64,000 bases of DNA from Amborella trichopoda. Taxonomy: Eukaryota > Streptophyta > Magnoliopsida > Amborellales > Amborellaceae. This document shows, piece by piece, positions 32,901 through 45,724 of the stretch. Both the position numbers and the translations under genes were made by a program. The stretch lies in NCBI RefSeq assembly GCF_000471905.2, contig NW_006495382.1, positions 184,973 through 248,972 of the forward strand. The letters run 5' to 3'. The notes under the pieces are model-generated. The model saw only the letters and a list, made by a program, of their open reading frames with translations, did no database searches and had not been told where the DNA came from. Position 1 is the stretch's first letter. The number at the start of each line of letters is the position of its first letter.

Positions 32901-33712
32901 TCTGGGTCTGATGTGCATGAAACTCTAGACTTCGCCATCATTTCGAACGAGCCGGTGGCTCAGATGGCTATCACTTCTACAAGCCCGATCCTTGAAACCG
33001 AAGTATCTTCAGGAGTGGTAATCCCAACAGCATCATCTAGGCCAATTTTCAGTGGGGTTTCAGGTATAATTATAGGCATGCTTTTTGTAGGCCTTCAAGG
33101 TTTAAGGGAACTGCCTTTCATTGAGTCGCGCGTAGCTTTGGCAAACTCAAGGAATTTGCTACCGCGACCACTTTTGTTGGGAATGCACCAGAAGTCCTTT
33201 CCCATTTTGATGCTACCCTAAGTGAGTTGAAAAGCTGGCGGTCGGGAAGACTGCACCATGAGGCAGAAGCCACGAGGCTAGCTTCCTTAGAGGCGTCGAT
33301 CTCACGTCGCCACGAGGGAATAGGTTCTTGCACTGAGAAGAAGGCCACTATGATTGCGCATCAACTCGATCTCAAAAGGGAGGGACGAGCTTGTTTCAAA
33401 ACGACGGTTGAAATAAGAGAGGAGATGCGAATATTAAGATAGGAATTTGCTGAGCTTGCAAAAGAGATGATTCACAGAAGGGCCATGGAGAATTCTCTGG
33501 TCGCAGATTTATCAAAACTCTGTCGCACCATCGAGTCCGAAACTGTGGCAATGGGAGAGGAGATTCAAACGGTGGCTGAACTGAAGGAACGTATTCAGGA
33601 CACCGAGGCTTCTACTACAGCATGCAAAGACAAGATCAATAGGATAATTGATCATTTTTTAAAATATTTTCTTTTACTCCCTTTTTATTTTTCTATGCGC
33701 CAGCAATTGTAA
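29918..33712 (+). pseudogene. Antisense ORF of element C: PMD-like protein with acidic middle and coiled-coil tail
   Basis: The frame opens at an ATG at 29918 and runs, with one early stop (TGA, 30209-30211) and later frameshifts, to about 33712. Its order matches the copy at 51679. An N-terminal part reads LLHCMRRNIASG. A segment ETWNHISNTWLLGHGEA (about 30418) resembles the W.PET.TFH..CGE start of plant mobile domains. YFPHRFARQHELDQ (about 31380) resembles the Y.PHRVARQFG.DQ block of the same family. An acidic, proline- and serine-rich middle follows (32128-32769), then a charged coiled-coil-like tail (33227-33700). PMD proteins in plants are linked to transposon silencing, and PMD ORFs occur in Tat-type retrotransposons. 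Assignment rests on motif resemblance. The copy is inactive. Confidence 0.65.
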
Positions 33713-33936
33713 AATTTAAGCAGGTGAATGAAAATGCCTTTTTTCTTTGTTTCTCACTTTTGCTGCATAATTTCATTCTTCATTTTGTTTTGTTGGATCT
33801 CATATCCCGCTCCTAAAGGGTCCCCACCTCAGGGCTTTTACTACTTCTGTCTGTTTACCAAAGGAAACCCTAGGCCTTGCTTTGTCTTGTGACAAACTGT
33901 TGCGGTTCTAATGTCCTCAAACAGAGGAACAATTGC

Positions 33937-36900
33937 TAGTTAAGTGCCTTGATCTCGCCCTCCAGATCTAGGTGATCTAGCGGCACGCGTCTCGGGTTTC
34001 AGGGGAACCTAGGACTTGAGATCACTCTCTCGAGAACCTTGCTAAAAACCAAGGGCAGGTAGACCAATTGATGAGAGAGGAATTTAAGGTGGGTTCGGGA
34101 CTTACTCGAGCTTGCTCGTGTAGGCGCCCTCTTAGATCACGAAGAAAGCCCCCTCAATCGTAAAACTGGTTCAGAATCGCCTCCGTTGTCATGTATTCTC
34201 CTATTTCTGCAATCACACAACAGCTTGCCTTCAGGTGAACGTACACAAGCATGCACATTCAAAAGATGAGAAGAATGAGAGGATGAAGATTGGGGTGAGA
34301 AGAATTTGATCGAGTGGTGAAATCGACACAGTGACCTAACTAGCAGGTAATTGAGCTATCGTCGTAGTAAAACAGGTTTAGTAGCTCAAACAAGCTCAAC
34401 AGAGTTACTACTAGACGACTATACCAATACCGACTAGTTAGATACAATGACTTATCTGTCGTGGCAATAAAGCAGGCACAATAACTATGACCAGCAAAAC
34501 AACATTACAGCTAAACGATAAGACTACCATTGAAGGCCAGTCTAGACCCTTCTTGGTCAAACGAAAAAGTAAAAGAAAGAAAAGAGATCAGAGAGAGAAA
34601 GAAAGGAAAAGAGAGATACAAGGAAAGAGAAGAGAAGAAGATAAAAGAGAAGAAGTAACATAGTAGGATAGAAAACCATGAGAGAAGAAGAAGAGAGAGA
34701 AGGGAAGGAAAGGAGGAGGAGGACACAGACGGCGATGGCTTCCACCTGTGAAATAAAGAAAGAAGAGGGAGAAACCAGGCAGCTCTAGGCTTGCACCGAC
34801 TGCGACAGTGAAGAAGAAAGAAAGAGAGCCCAGACAGCGTTAGGCTTGCATCGGTTATGACAAAAGATTAGATAGAGAGAGAACCCAAGCGGTGCTAGGC
34901 TTGCGCCTGCTGTGACAGAAGAGAAGAAAGATAAAGAACCCAAGTGACGCTAAGCTTGCACTGGCTGCGACAGCAAAGAAGAAAGAAAGAAGGCCCAGAC
35001 AGCGCTAGGCTTGCATCGGTTTTGACAAAAGATCAAATAGAGAGAGAACCCAAGCGGTGCAAGGCTTGCGCCTACTGTTACAGAAGAGAAGAAAGATAAA
35101 GAACCCAAGTGGTGCTAGGCTTGCACTGGCTGGGACAGAAGAGAAGAAAGAAAGATAACCCAGGCGGCGCTAGGCTTAAGTCGATTGGGATAGAAGAGAA
35201 GAAAGGAAGAGAACCCAGGCGACGCTAGGCTTGCACCGGCTGAGACAGAAGAGAAGACAGAAAGAGAACCCAGGCAGTGCTAGGCTTGCGCCGACTGTAA
35301 TAGAAGAGAAAAGAGAGAACCCGCTTATGCCGGCTAAGAGAGAAGAGAAGAAAGAAAGAGAACCCAAGCGGCTCTAGGACTGTGCCGGCTGAGACAAAAG
35401 AGAAGAAAGAAAGAGAACCCAGGCAGCGCTAGGCATGCACCACTCGAGCTAAGGCCTTCCTCACTATTCATGTCTCAGGATTAGGAAGGCATCACACCAG
35501 GTAATAGGTCCGCCACGCATGAATGGAGAAAGAGAAGCAGGGAAAGAGAGACATGATAGACTAGAGGAGGAAGAGAGAGAAAGAAATAAAGATGAAAGGA
35601 GGAGAGAGAAAGAAAGAGATGAGAAAAGAGGAGAGGGAAAGAGAGATAGAGATGAAAAGAGGAGAGAGAAAGAGAGATAAAGAGAAGAGGAGAGAGAAAG
35701 AGGGGAGGAGAGAGAAAAGAGTAGAGAGAAAATTACCTCATCGAGGGGTACCAGCCCTTTTCTTCTCTCTCCTCTCTCTCTCTCCAAGACATACCATCAA
35801 CTCAAGCAAGAATTTGAACCTTTATTGAATGAATCAAAGTTGAACCCAAGGTTTCTTTATAATTAGGCTTTGCATGTTTATTTAGACTTGGGCCCAAACA
35901 TGCGTGGACGCCAAAAAACTACCTAAAATTGAAGATATTTACAATTTAATTGAATGAAAGGAAATTCTAAAAATGGGTGCCAAATGACTGTTTTGCCCTT
36001 GCGTAACAATGTGTGGAATTTCAGAATAGTCCTGCTGCCGCCCGTGAACTTGCGTGATCTTCCATAATTGATCTGGGGTTGCTATGAAGCCTGTTTGATC
36101 AAAAGATGATTATTTTCTTGTAGGGCTCAGCATGACGATCGATTTGATACCAACTTCGAGCCATAAATCATGTTTTTAAGCCATGATTATGAGACTTGAA
36201 TTTTGGAAGAATCTTGAAAACTTCGGATCAATAGTGCGCTCATTCCTTGATATTTTTATTTTGTTTCTTTGCTGAATCGCAATAAGCATGCCGTCATGAT
36301 CATGTTACAATAAACGCAACTCAATTTTGTGTCTGGATGAAGATTTCATCGTCATGAGTTTTTGGTCGGAATCTTGAAGTCCAATCATTCATCGTATGTG
36401 AAATCCAATCATTGTAAAATCCAATCATTCATCGTATGTGGGGTTTGGACCAGAGATAGCCTCGGACCTTTCACACATAATACAATTGGTTTCACATCGA
36501 TCAAGTATGTGAGCATCATGATTTGGCAGCCGGAGTGAGGCGTGCTACTGCTGAATTTTTTGCAACTTTCTTCACGGATCAAGAACTTATGTCAAGTTTT
36601 TATCCCTACTTAGGCATCGTCACGGGGCGTACCACCTTTCGGCTTAGATCGAGTGAGATATGGGCCTCGAAAGTGACTGGCCATGACTGTAAAAACAGCC
36701 ACCTTTAATGGTGTTTTGGTGCAGGGTGACCACACAGGAATAATGTGCGACCTACCCCTTATCAGTATTTTACTCATAACTTTGTCTTGGAGTGCCGAAA
36801 CTTGACCCATAGGGGTTTTCGACCATGCCGGATCCAATTGCAAAAATATAGTTCTAGTTATGGGGTCCATTTTAAGGTGCTAGAGGCGGCTTTTGTCGAA

Positions 36901-37086
36901 ATTGTTTCCTTATGTTCACTGTTTGATGAAACTTGGCAGGTGGCCTTTGGAAGTGCTTATGAAGATCTTGACCAGTTCTGAGGTAATTTTGAGACTGTCA
37001 AAATTTCCACTATATGCTGAGGCTTTATTAACCTGCTTCCTCTTTATTTTATCAGGGACCAAGGTGTTAAAAAATTTGTTCAAACA
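33937..37086 (-). mobile_element. LTR2: 3' LTR of Tat-like element D (3,150 bp)
   Basis: It begins TAGTTAAGTGCC (mutated from TGGTTAGGTGCC) and ends TTGTTCAAACA. It interrupts element C shortly after the antisense ORF. The sequence before it (CCCTAGGCCTTGC near 33872) is still homologous to E at about 55430. The left flank is ATTGC. The TATA box is mutated (TTTATTTAG, 35877-35885). The poly(A) signal TTTATT (35821-35826) is kept. Confidence 0.8.
34715..35450. repeat. Tandem hairpin array in LTR2, CCCAGGCGGC type
   Basis: About fourteen units of 50-60 bp have the core AGGCGGCGCTAGGCTTGCAC followed by CGGCTGAGAC, separated by AGAAGAGAAGAAAGAAAGAG-like spacers. Left and right arms pair imperfectly around CTAGGCTTG. 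Part of the array (34840-34960 and 35020-35140) looks like a recent higher-order duplication. Confidence 0.8.
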
Positions 37087-38319
37087 GCTTGCCTTGGTGA
37101 ATGTTGTGCTTTGAGAGAAGCGAAAAGTACAACATTCAGAAAATTTCCTTCGGCTTTATTACTTCTTTCTTACTAGCCATAGGACCATGTGAACGCCAAG
37201 AAGATTCACACAATGCTGCAACTAGGATGCTCAAATGTTTGAATGCAATATATAGGTCCATCTGTGGAGACATTAAAGGGAGAAAATGATTTTTTGAGGG
37301 ATCTTGTTGTAGTACTCACCCTCATGTGGAATGATTGTGATTCTGAAGCTGAGGATTTTGTATGGACTTCGTTAGTCAGAATCAGGCCTATCTGGCAATT
37401 GAGTGCCATGGTTAAGGGCATTGTTCCCATTTGGTTTGAGTTTCTTTTTCTTGAATAGACAACCAAAGATCCTTTGATCGATGATCATTTGCACCAGTTA
37501 TTCTCTCATGTAATAGGTCCAAAGTCATGGCTTAATTAGCCTTCTTGGGGCGTCTTTGGTTTGTCGATGTGACTTTCTTGTTTGTTTATTTTGGAGGGTC
37601 TGCTGAAGAGCCTTTAGTCGTCGCTCATCTGCATCGTGCACCGGTTATTCCTTGGCGAGTAGGGTACCTCTGTTTATTGAGGTGACCAACTTTGGGTATA
37701 ACCACTACCCACTGTTAGCAATCACGCATAACAAGTCCAAAGTCATGGCTAACTTAGCCTTCTTGGGGCATCTCCGGCATCTTTGGAGTGCTTTTAGTAA
37801 CCTCCTGGGAATGATGCTCTTCTTCATGAGACTTGTTTTGCATTCTTAGCGAGTCTTCTGTCTTTCGAGTCTTTTTTGTGAATGGACTCAACCTGTCGGA
37901 GTCTTTTCCTTGAAGCTCATAGTTTTTTATCTTAGTATTGTGACACCAGGGATTTTTCTTTTGAGTGTGGGCTGAAGCCACCTGTTGAGGCGAGCGTTGC
38001 ATCAACCTATTTATTGAGCCAAGGGTCCCTTGCAGATTTTCACTTGAACTTGGGAAGTGACGTTGTAGAGACCGTTTTCACCAACTTCCTTTTTATTTGG
38101 GGCTCCTTTACTCATGACCTTTCGGCCATATCTACCCTTATCATCCATTTTTACTCACGATGCCCTTTCGGGTTTTCACCGTGTTTTTATTTATTTTTTT
38201 CTTTTTACGGAACTCTTTTACTCATGGTCTCATGACCATACCCGTACGTCATTTTTACTCATGGCGTTCCCTAGTCCAGGTATTCACCATGCCCGTTATT
38301 TTGTGTGAAGTTGTGTTTA
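37087..38319. other. Element D: non-coding region next to the 3' LTR
   Basis: It parallels C and E base for base over long stretches (for example CATTTTTACTCATGGCGTTCC near 38251). No frame is conserved between copies. The purine-rich ACCAAGGCAAGC on the minus strand at the LTR edge is the PPT candidate. Confidence 0.5.
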
Positions 38320-39080
38320 GGGTGATGCCTCCAAGACCTATGCGAAGCCTTTTACCATCATACGGCTAGGACGTGCACTACAGTTTAAGGTCATACAGTT
38401 GGACCATGGTTATTATGAATGGCAGTCTGTAGAGGCTACGGAGTGAGTATGGTGATGGTTTGACTCACTTTGGAAAGATAGCACAAGGCTACCTATGAAA
38501 GATGGATGATGTATGAAAGGTGGGTGAAAAATGGTAACCCACTAGTTACGAAGAGTATGGGTGGCGAGATTGTTCACCGTTTTGTGAGCACAGGTGAGAC
38601 TCACTGGGGAATGATGATAATGAAAGGAATGGATTCACTGGGAATGCAATAATGAAATGAATGGATGCACACTGAGAGGGCGAGTTTAAAGGCATGCCTC
38701 CTGAACCTGTAGAGAGCAGTTTAACGTCATGCGGCCAAGACGTGCACTATGGTTTAAGGTCATATAGCTTGGACCGTGGTTATGCAGTTTGAAGTCATAC
38801 AACTAGGACCATGCAGTTTAAGGTCATACAACTTAAACCTCCACTACAGTTTAAGGTCATATAGTTTGGACCGTTGTGCTAGGCCTTTTATCATCATGCA
38901 GCTAGGATGTGCACTATGGTTTAAGGTCATATAATTTGGACCTATGCAGTTTAGGGTCGTGCAGCTAGACCTCCGCCACAGTTTATGGTTGTATAGTTTG
39001 GACCATGCAATTTAGGGTCATGCACCTAGACCGAAGCTATGTAGTTTAAGGTCATGCAGCCAGGACCGTGGTGTGGGTCG
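38320..39080. repeat. GTTTAAGGTCAT minisatellite in element D
   Basis: Same unit family as in C. Variants pair CAGTTTAAGGTCATACA with TAGGACCGTG or TAGTTTGGACC. Confidence 0.8.
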
Positions 39081-39479
39081 CCATGTGGGTGTCACTGCAT
39101 GAGGAATAAATCTGTAAATGCGAATCTGACTCCCAATGGATAAAATGGTTAAGATCGACAAAGGGTTCAGATCAGAATACCAGCTTCATTAGGGATAATG
39201 GGAATAGGTGTGGGTCCCTTATAGATGAAAAATGGTACCCGACTCCTAGGTGTGAGGAAGACCCACTGGGGGTTGTAGTGGTAAAAATGACCCTAACTCT
39301 ATTAGGGATAATGAGCTACAGTATGAGTCCTACTGGGGATGAGAAATCATGGCTTGAGTAGAACGACCTAGGAACCACTCCGCTGGGGATAATAGGTCAC
39401 GATCAGGGTGCAACTTCACTGGGGATAGCAGTAGTCGGACACGCACTGCTTTAGCATGGGGCTTGTGACAATGGACTGT

Positions 39480-39790
39480 TTAGAACACAGCCAGCATTGA
39501 GCCTTTTGAAAATGCAGCCGGCGCTAAGAACGTCCACCACTGTTCCTTAGACACTCAGCCAGCACTGAGCCTTTTGAAAATGCAGCCGGCGTTGAGAACG
39601 TCCACCACTGTTCCTTGGACACTCAACCGGCATTGAGCCTTTTGAAATGCAGTCGACGCTGAGAACGTCCACCCACTGTCTCTTGAACACTCAGCCGACG
39701 CTGGGTCGTTGAGAACACAGCCGGCACTGGAGTTACTAAAAACACAGCCGGCACAAGGTAGTTTGACAACATAGCCAGCGCTGGGCATGG
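39480..39790. repeat. CAGCCGGCGCTGAG array upstream of the antisense promoter (D)
   Basis: There are clean units such as GAAAATGCAGCCGGCGCTAA and CACTCAGCCAGCACTGAG. A 71-72 bp block including GAACGTCCACCACTGTTCC repeats three times (39500-39690). Confidence 0.85.
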
Positions 39791-39985
39791 ATTAGTGTTC
39801 GGGCTTTAACCCAAGCCCGACCCAGTTCTGGTCTCTTGTTGCATAGGATTTCGTGGGTGGCGTTAAAAACTTTGGCCTCGGGCCACAGGACAGAACTCGA
39901 CCCGATACATCCCACTGACGTTTGGCCTCCTTGGACGTAACTGTGATTCCTAGTTTGTAAGGGACATTTGAGGGAAAGATCCGCC

Positions 39986-39993
39986 TATATAAG
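39986..39993 (+). promoter_or_regulatory. TATA box of the antisense promoter (element D)
   Basis: TATATAAG is followed by GGGGTAACCCCC, as in C. Here the promoter no longer faces a PMD ORF, because that ORF is missing from D. Confidence 0.6.
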
Positions 39994-40619
39994 GGGGTAA
40001 CCCCCGTTGTCACTTTTTCACCCAAGGTAAAAAAATTAGGTAAAAAAGAATTTCAACAGTGAGAAGGAGATTTCCAGCAAAAGCTTGGGACAGCACGAAG
40101 AGGGTTCTGGCAAGGGCAAGCAGGGAAGACTGTGCCCTGTAGGAGTTCACGGGCCAGGGCAGTGAAGCAACCAGGGAGCTTTCCAAAGTTTTACCGGAGT
40201 TGTAGTTGCTTGCAGTGAGAAAAGGGACTATATCGGGAAGCAGAGGAATTTCAGCGGTGGTTTTGTGAGCTAGGGAAGGGAAAAAGAGCCGACAATGGCA
40301 GCAATTGGAACAGAGGGCGGCTCAGGGCTTCTTCTAGTTTTGGTAGTTTTTCGACAAGCGTAAGTGGTTTTCCAGTGTATTGGGGAAAGTTGCAGAGGTT
40401 TCCGGCAGTGGAGGAGAGTTTCCGACGGGAATCCAAAGGATGCAGGGAGAGGGATGGTTACAAGAGGTAGACCATTGCAGGGAGGTGAACAGTTACAAGA
40501 AGACGAATGATTTCCTTTGGGAATCGTGTAATCCTCGGGGAGGCAAAATGTCTTAAGCGAAAAACAAGGAGTCTCGAGAACCATGGTGGCGTAGAAAACA
40601 AAGAGTCACACGGCGGTAA

Positions 40620-40760
40620 CGTAGCCAGCATTGACTTAAGATATGTGGTAGGTGCTAGATGTTTTAAAAGCACAACCGGTGCTAACACAGCTGCTGCTGA
40701 TCTTCAAGAAAGGTAGCCGACACTGGGAATCAAAAGCACAGGCAGCGCTGACTTTAGACG
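40620..40760. repeat. Leader repeat remnant in element D
   Basis: A few AGCACAACCGGTGCTA-like units mark the antisense-ORF leader. Homology to C and E ends at about 40745, the probable edge of the deletion that removed the antisense ORF. Confidence 0.6.
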
Positions 40761-41417
40761 ATGTTCTTTAGTGCATGGTCAGCATCATGGCATGCGCGGT
40801 GTTGTTTGCATGCGGCATTAAGTCACATGTGGAGATTGTTTCACACGATCCTGACTTGGGTAGGCAAAAGGTGGTGACCAGTGGTAAGGCCTGGCTTATG
40901 ATGCCCTTTAGAAGCCAAGTCCTCCAGGACAACCGTGAAGTCCCTGTTGTTCTGTGGAAGGGAACCCACAGTGAATAGGGTGTGCCCCCCATCATAGGCC
41001 AGTTCCTTGCCAGAGAAGTCTCCTTTGTATGTTTGATATACTCGTCTGATGAATTGAAGCTGACTAGGAAATGGTTGGCTTCTTCTTGTGGCATGTAACC
41101 ATCCCCCTTTAAGACACTCGTCATATGCATTGACGCTGACTCTCCAAGTGGTTTTGCTTATTCTTCATGATGAGGGTGTTTCTTTGGTGGGTTTGCTTCT
41201 TCTTCATGAGGAGAGCATTTCTTTTGGCCTGCAATCGTCCTCTTGTCCTCAGATAGAAGAGACTTGTAACCTCCTTAATAATAGGCTTTTTGCTTGTAAG
41301 TTGTAACTGCTTTTTATTACAATAAAAAGAGTTAAAACGTTTTTGGACGGTCTTGCTTGCTTTGCGTTGAGTCTTTTTCTTGAATATGCATCACAAATAG
41401 TACTTTATTAAGTATCA
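40761..41417. other. Element D: spacer between pol and the antisense promoter
   Basis: The frame on the minus strand (41130-40768) shows no known domain. The segment contains the palindromic double poly(A) signal at 41310-41329. It takes the place of the antisense ORF present in C and E. Confidence 0.4.
41310..41329. terminator. Palindrome carrying AATAAA on both strands
   Basis: CTTTTTATTACAATAAAAAG is a perfect 9-bp inverted repeat with a 2-nt centre. It provides a poly(A) signal in each direction, about 90 nt past the pol stop on the minus strand. Confidence 0.45.
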
Positions 41418-44400
41418 TCAATTGATAGGGGGCCTTGCTTCCTCTCCATCAGAATGTGCTAGTATGTAGGCTCCATTTGGCGAGACCTTTTTGACTATAA
41501 AGGGACCTTCCCACTTGGGTTCAAACTTCCCTTTACGCCGGCCACACATAACAATCGACCTCTTGACAGCCAGAACTAGATCCCCACGAGCGAATGAGTG
41601 GACCTTGACTGACTTGTCAAAAGCCCTCTTTATTCTCCCTTGGTTGAGTTTGAGGTTCTGCTGAGCCTCTAGCCTCTTTTCATTAAGTGCATCCAAATCT
41701 TGATACCGGAGTTTGACTCTCTCATCTTCGGTTATTCTTTGATGTATAGCGACACGCAATGAAGGGATTTGGATTTCAAGAGGTAAAACTACTTCACCCC
41801 CATAGAATAGGGAGTAAGGGGTAAAATCGATGGCATTTATTATGGTAGTGCGATAGGCCCACAAGGCTTTAGGAAGATTCTCGTGTCAGTTCTTCTTGGT
41901 CTTTGATACCAAATTTCGTAAAACATTACACAGGGTTGTATTGAAGGCCTCAGCCAATCCATTCGCCCAAGGGTGGTACATAGTCGAGTACTTCCACTCG
42001 AACCCAAACTGGTTAACTAGGCAATCAATATGATGACTTTGAAATTGAGGGCCATTGTCAGATATAATCCGGTTAGGCACTCAAAACCGGTATATAATCT
42101 GATGTCGAATGAAGTTGGTCACTGTTGTCCCGGGAACTTGCTTAAGGGGGATCGCTTCAACTTAGAGAAATAATCTGTCATAGCTAGAATAAGGACATGA
42201 CCCATTGCCGAAGGAGGCTCAATGGGTCTTACAACGTCCATGCCCCATTGTGAAAGGGGCCATGATGCCACTGTAGGGTGTAAGGGCTCTAGAGGTTGCT
42301 GCACAAGGCTTGAATGTATTTGGCACACTTGACACTTTCTAGCATAGTTTAAGGAATCAACAATCATGGAAGGCCAATAACACCCCAATCTGCGTAGTCG
42401 TTCATAAAGCTTTGGAACGGACTGGTGTAGTCCACAAATTCATGAGTGTACTTCTTCCAACACCTTATTTGCTTCTTGCACATCCACACATCTAACAAGA
42501 ATACCGTCAAATGACCGTCTAAAGAGAGCATCTCCTTCAAGGAGGGATTACTTGGTAAACATTCGACATACACTATTACATTCGGCACGATCTTTTAGGA
42601 GCTTGTCATATTTTAGGAAACTAGCAATGGGCTCTCTCCAATCTTCTACCTACTCAAATTCTATGCATATTGGGTCAAAGAACTCTAGTTCTTAGTTTTG
42701 AACCTTAGCTTCTTGACTCCATGCCATTTCTTGTTCAGTCTTAATTACTTCTTTAGCTGATAGAAGTGCTCGAAATAGATAAGAGGGCACTCGAGGAAGA
42801 TGTTTCTCTCATCATCCACATTTACCTCGGTTCTTAGTTCAATGTGTCTCCATTCTGCCACATAGACATGCGTGGGTCCTGATGAGGATAATTTAATTGT
42901 AGCCTTGAGTTTTTCAAGCATGCCAGCCTGCGATTTTAGCCTCCTAGGGATGTGACTCAATGATACATCCCCAAACCGGGCCATTTATGATTTTGCAATA
43001 TGGTAATAAGGCTTGAGAGTGTCTTTTCTCACGTCATAGATCCCTTTGAGTTGTCGGATAACCAACTCAGAGTCGCCATAGATCTTGAGCTGCTTCAAGT
43101 TGAGGTTGAAAGCTATCTCCAACCCAATTATAAGGGCCTGATATTCTGTCTCGTTATGAGAACCGGCCCCGACGAGAGAGAGAGAAAGTGGGAATACTCC
43201 TCCTTTTGGGGCTAGGAATACCACTCTAGCGCCTCCTCGGTCAGATTTGAAGGCTCTGTCGAAGTACAATTCCCATGCATGAGCAAGCTCTACGCATAAT
43301 ACTTCTTCATCAGGGAGGTCGCTTGATAAGGGAGAATTCGCCGGTACAGGGTGTGCAGCGAGAAAATCGGCCAAGGCTTGGCCCTTGATGGCCTTTTGTG
43401 GGACATAAGTGATGTCGAATTCCATTAGAAATAATGCCCACTTAGCAAGGCATCCTGACAAGCATGGGTGTGTCATGAGAAATTTTACAGGATTTGCTTT
43501 TGATATAAACTTCACTTCATGACCAAGCAAGCAGTGATGGAGCTTTTGTTATACGAAGATCAGAGACAAGCACATCTTCTATATAGGGGAAAATTCTTCT
43601 CGACCCCTTGCATCCTGTGGTTGAGAGAATACAGTTTCGTTTCTTCTTCCTCGTCATTGTTTTGTGCCAACAATGCCCCGAGTGACTCATCTAGAGCAGT
43701 CATGTATAAGATGAGAGGTTTTCCCAACACTGGTGTAGAGAGCACTGGAGGGTTGAGTAAATATTGCTTGATGCCATCAAGGGCTACCTGACATGCTTCA
43801 TACCAGATGAATGGAGTATCCTTCTTTAAGAGGTGTGTAAAGGGTTCACAGTGACCTGAGAGGTGCGAGATGAACCTGCGGATGTATGATAACTGCCCTT
43901 GAAAAAAGCGTATATCTTGCAATGTGGTTGGTGACGACATTTCTTGGATGGCCTTGATCTTGACTGGCTCAACTTCAAGTCCTCGGTGTTTGACAATGAA
44001 ACCCCACGAACTTTTCAGGACGCACGCCAAAAGCGCATTTCAGTGGGTTCATTTTAAGCTGATGAAGGTGTAGTCACTCGAATGCCTTTTCAAGGTCTCT
44101 CATATTAGCATCTTTCTCTTCGTATTTTAGCACCAAGTCGTTTACGTAACACTCCACCTCTTTGTGCGTCATATCTCTGAAGATGGTTGTCATTGCCCTC
44201 TGATATGTAGCACTAGCATTCTTTAATCTGAAAGGCATCATTGTGTAGCAGAAGACTCGTTTTAGAGTTAAGAACGATGTGGCTTCCTTGTCTTCAGGCA
44301 CCATTCGTATCTGATTATACCCGGAGTACCCATCCATGAAGGAAAAGATTTGAAAGTGATCCGTAGAGTCGAGGAGCATCTCGATGAATGGCAACGGGAA

Positions 44401-44951
44401 GTCATCCTTAAGACAGGCCATATTCAAGTCACAGAAGTCAATGCAAACCCTGATTTTGCAATTCTTCTTCTTGACTGGCATAACATTTGCTAGCCATTTC
44501 GGGTACTTAACTTTGCGAATGAAGTCTGCCTATCTCAGTTTGGTCATCTCGGCATCTATTTGCATTTCAAGGCCAAGCTTAAACCTCCTTGATTTTTGTT
44601 TAACATGTTTGATAGTTGGATCGATGCCAAGATGATGAACGACGACTTGAGTGTCTAAACCAAGCATCTCATGATAATGTCTGACAAAGACGTCTCGATC
44701 TTCTCACAAGAAAGTAGTGAAATCTCTTTTATCTTCTAGACACATATGCATCGAAATGAAAATGGGCCTGGGGCGGCTTTGTCTTCGCGATTTTTCTCTT
44801 CAAGCTCGTCAACAGTAGCTTGACCGCCTTCTTCCTATTATTTTGGGGCCTCTTGCAACTCTTCCTTGTTGTTTTCAAAGGTCTTTTCATCAACCTCAAG
44901 TGCAGAGAACCATGACCCTGACATCCCTTCCTCCAACAGGGTTTCAAGGTA
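41418..44951 (-). pseudogene. Tat-lineage gypsy pol of element D: RT, RNase H, second RNase H, integrase
   Basis: Minus-strand fragments run in order. RT lies at 44481-44074 (MDGYSGYNQI, residues 49-58; FRLKNASATYQRAM). The YVDD box reads YVND (Asn codon 44142-44140). The RT connection and first RNase H are at 44030-43560 (PFTHLLKKDTPFIW). A second, archaeal-type RNase H is at 43530-42985 with Asp91, Glu129 and Asp153 in place; a second RNase H is the hallmark of the Tat clade. The integrase zinc region is near 42480-42310 (KCQVCQ). The integrase core has Asp in QWGMDVV, Asp in ISDNGPQF and Glu in ANGLAEAF. A C-terminal part is at 41864-41418 (PKWEGPFIVKKVSPNGAYIL). Several frameshifts break it. 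Gag and protease of D are not here: LTR3 interrupts the element at 44953. Confidence 0.9.
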
Positions 44952-45724
44952 GTGGTTAGGTGCCTCGATCTCACCCTCTAGATCCTTTAGAGATCGGACG
45001 ACACGTATCTCGGGTTTCGAGGGAAGACCAGGGATATTTTTGAGATCGCTTTCTTTGGAATCTCGTTCAAGAACGGAGGCTACCGTTACCAACCGATGAG
45101 AGAAGAATTTTATGGTGGGTTCGGGACTTGCTCGGGCTGGCTCACGTGGGCGCCCTCTTAAATTACAAAGAAAGCCTCCCAATGTGGCTTGTATTCTTTT
45201 ATTTTTTTTAATCACACACATATGGCAAAGGTTATAAAACAGGTGGGTCAGATCTCACCATTTTTCTCTTTGATGAACGTACATCAGCATGCCCATTCAA
45301 AAAGAAAAATAAGAGAAGTAAGATGGGGGAGACAAGAATTCGACCGAGCAGGAAGATCAGAGCGGTGACTAAGCTGGTGAATAATTGGCCTGACGTGGTA
45401 GCAAAACGAGATCGGTAACTAAGACCGGCTCACAGGATTTCTACGAGACGTCATTACCAGTACCGACTAGCTAGGCACAATGGTTAATCTGTCGTCGCAA
45501 TAAAGCGGGCCAAGTAATCCTGACACAACAACATTACAGCTAAACGACAGGACTACCATGAGAGGCTAACCTCAATCCCTCTTAGTCACATGGAAGAATA
45601 ACATAATGATGGTTATGAGGAAAGAATAAGAAATGAAATAAGAGAAGAAGGGAACATAAGGAAGGAGGGAGAAGAAAGGAAGAGACGAGTATGAAAGGCG
45701 AGAGAATAAAAGAGAGTGAGGGAA

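Noticed and set aside
40768-41130. 120-codon minus-strand frame past the integrase end of D
   Set aside because: No domain, and it is not present in C or E. Probably chance in the 3' spacer.
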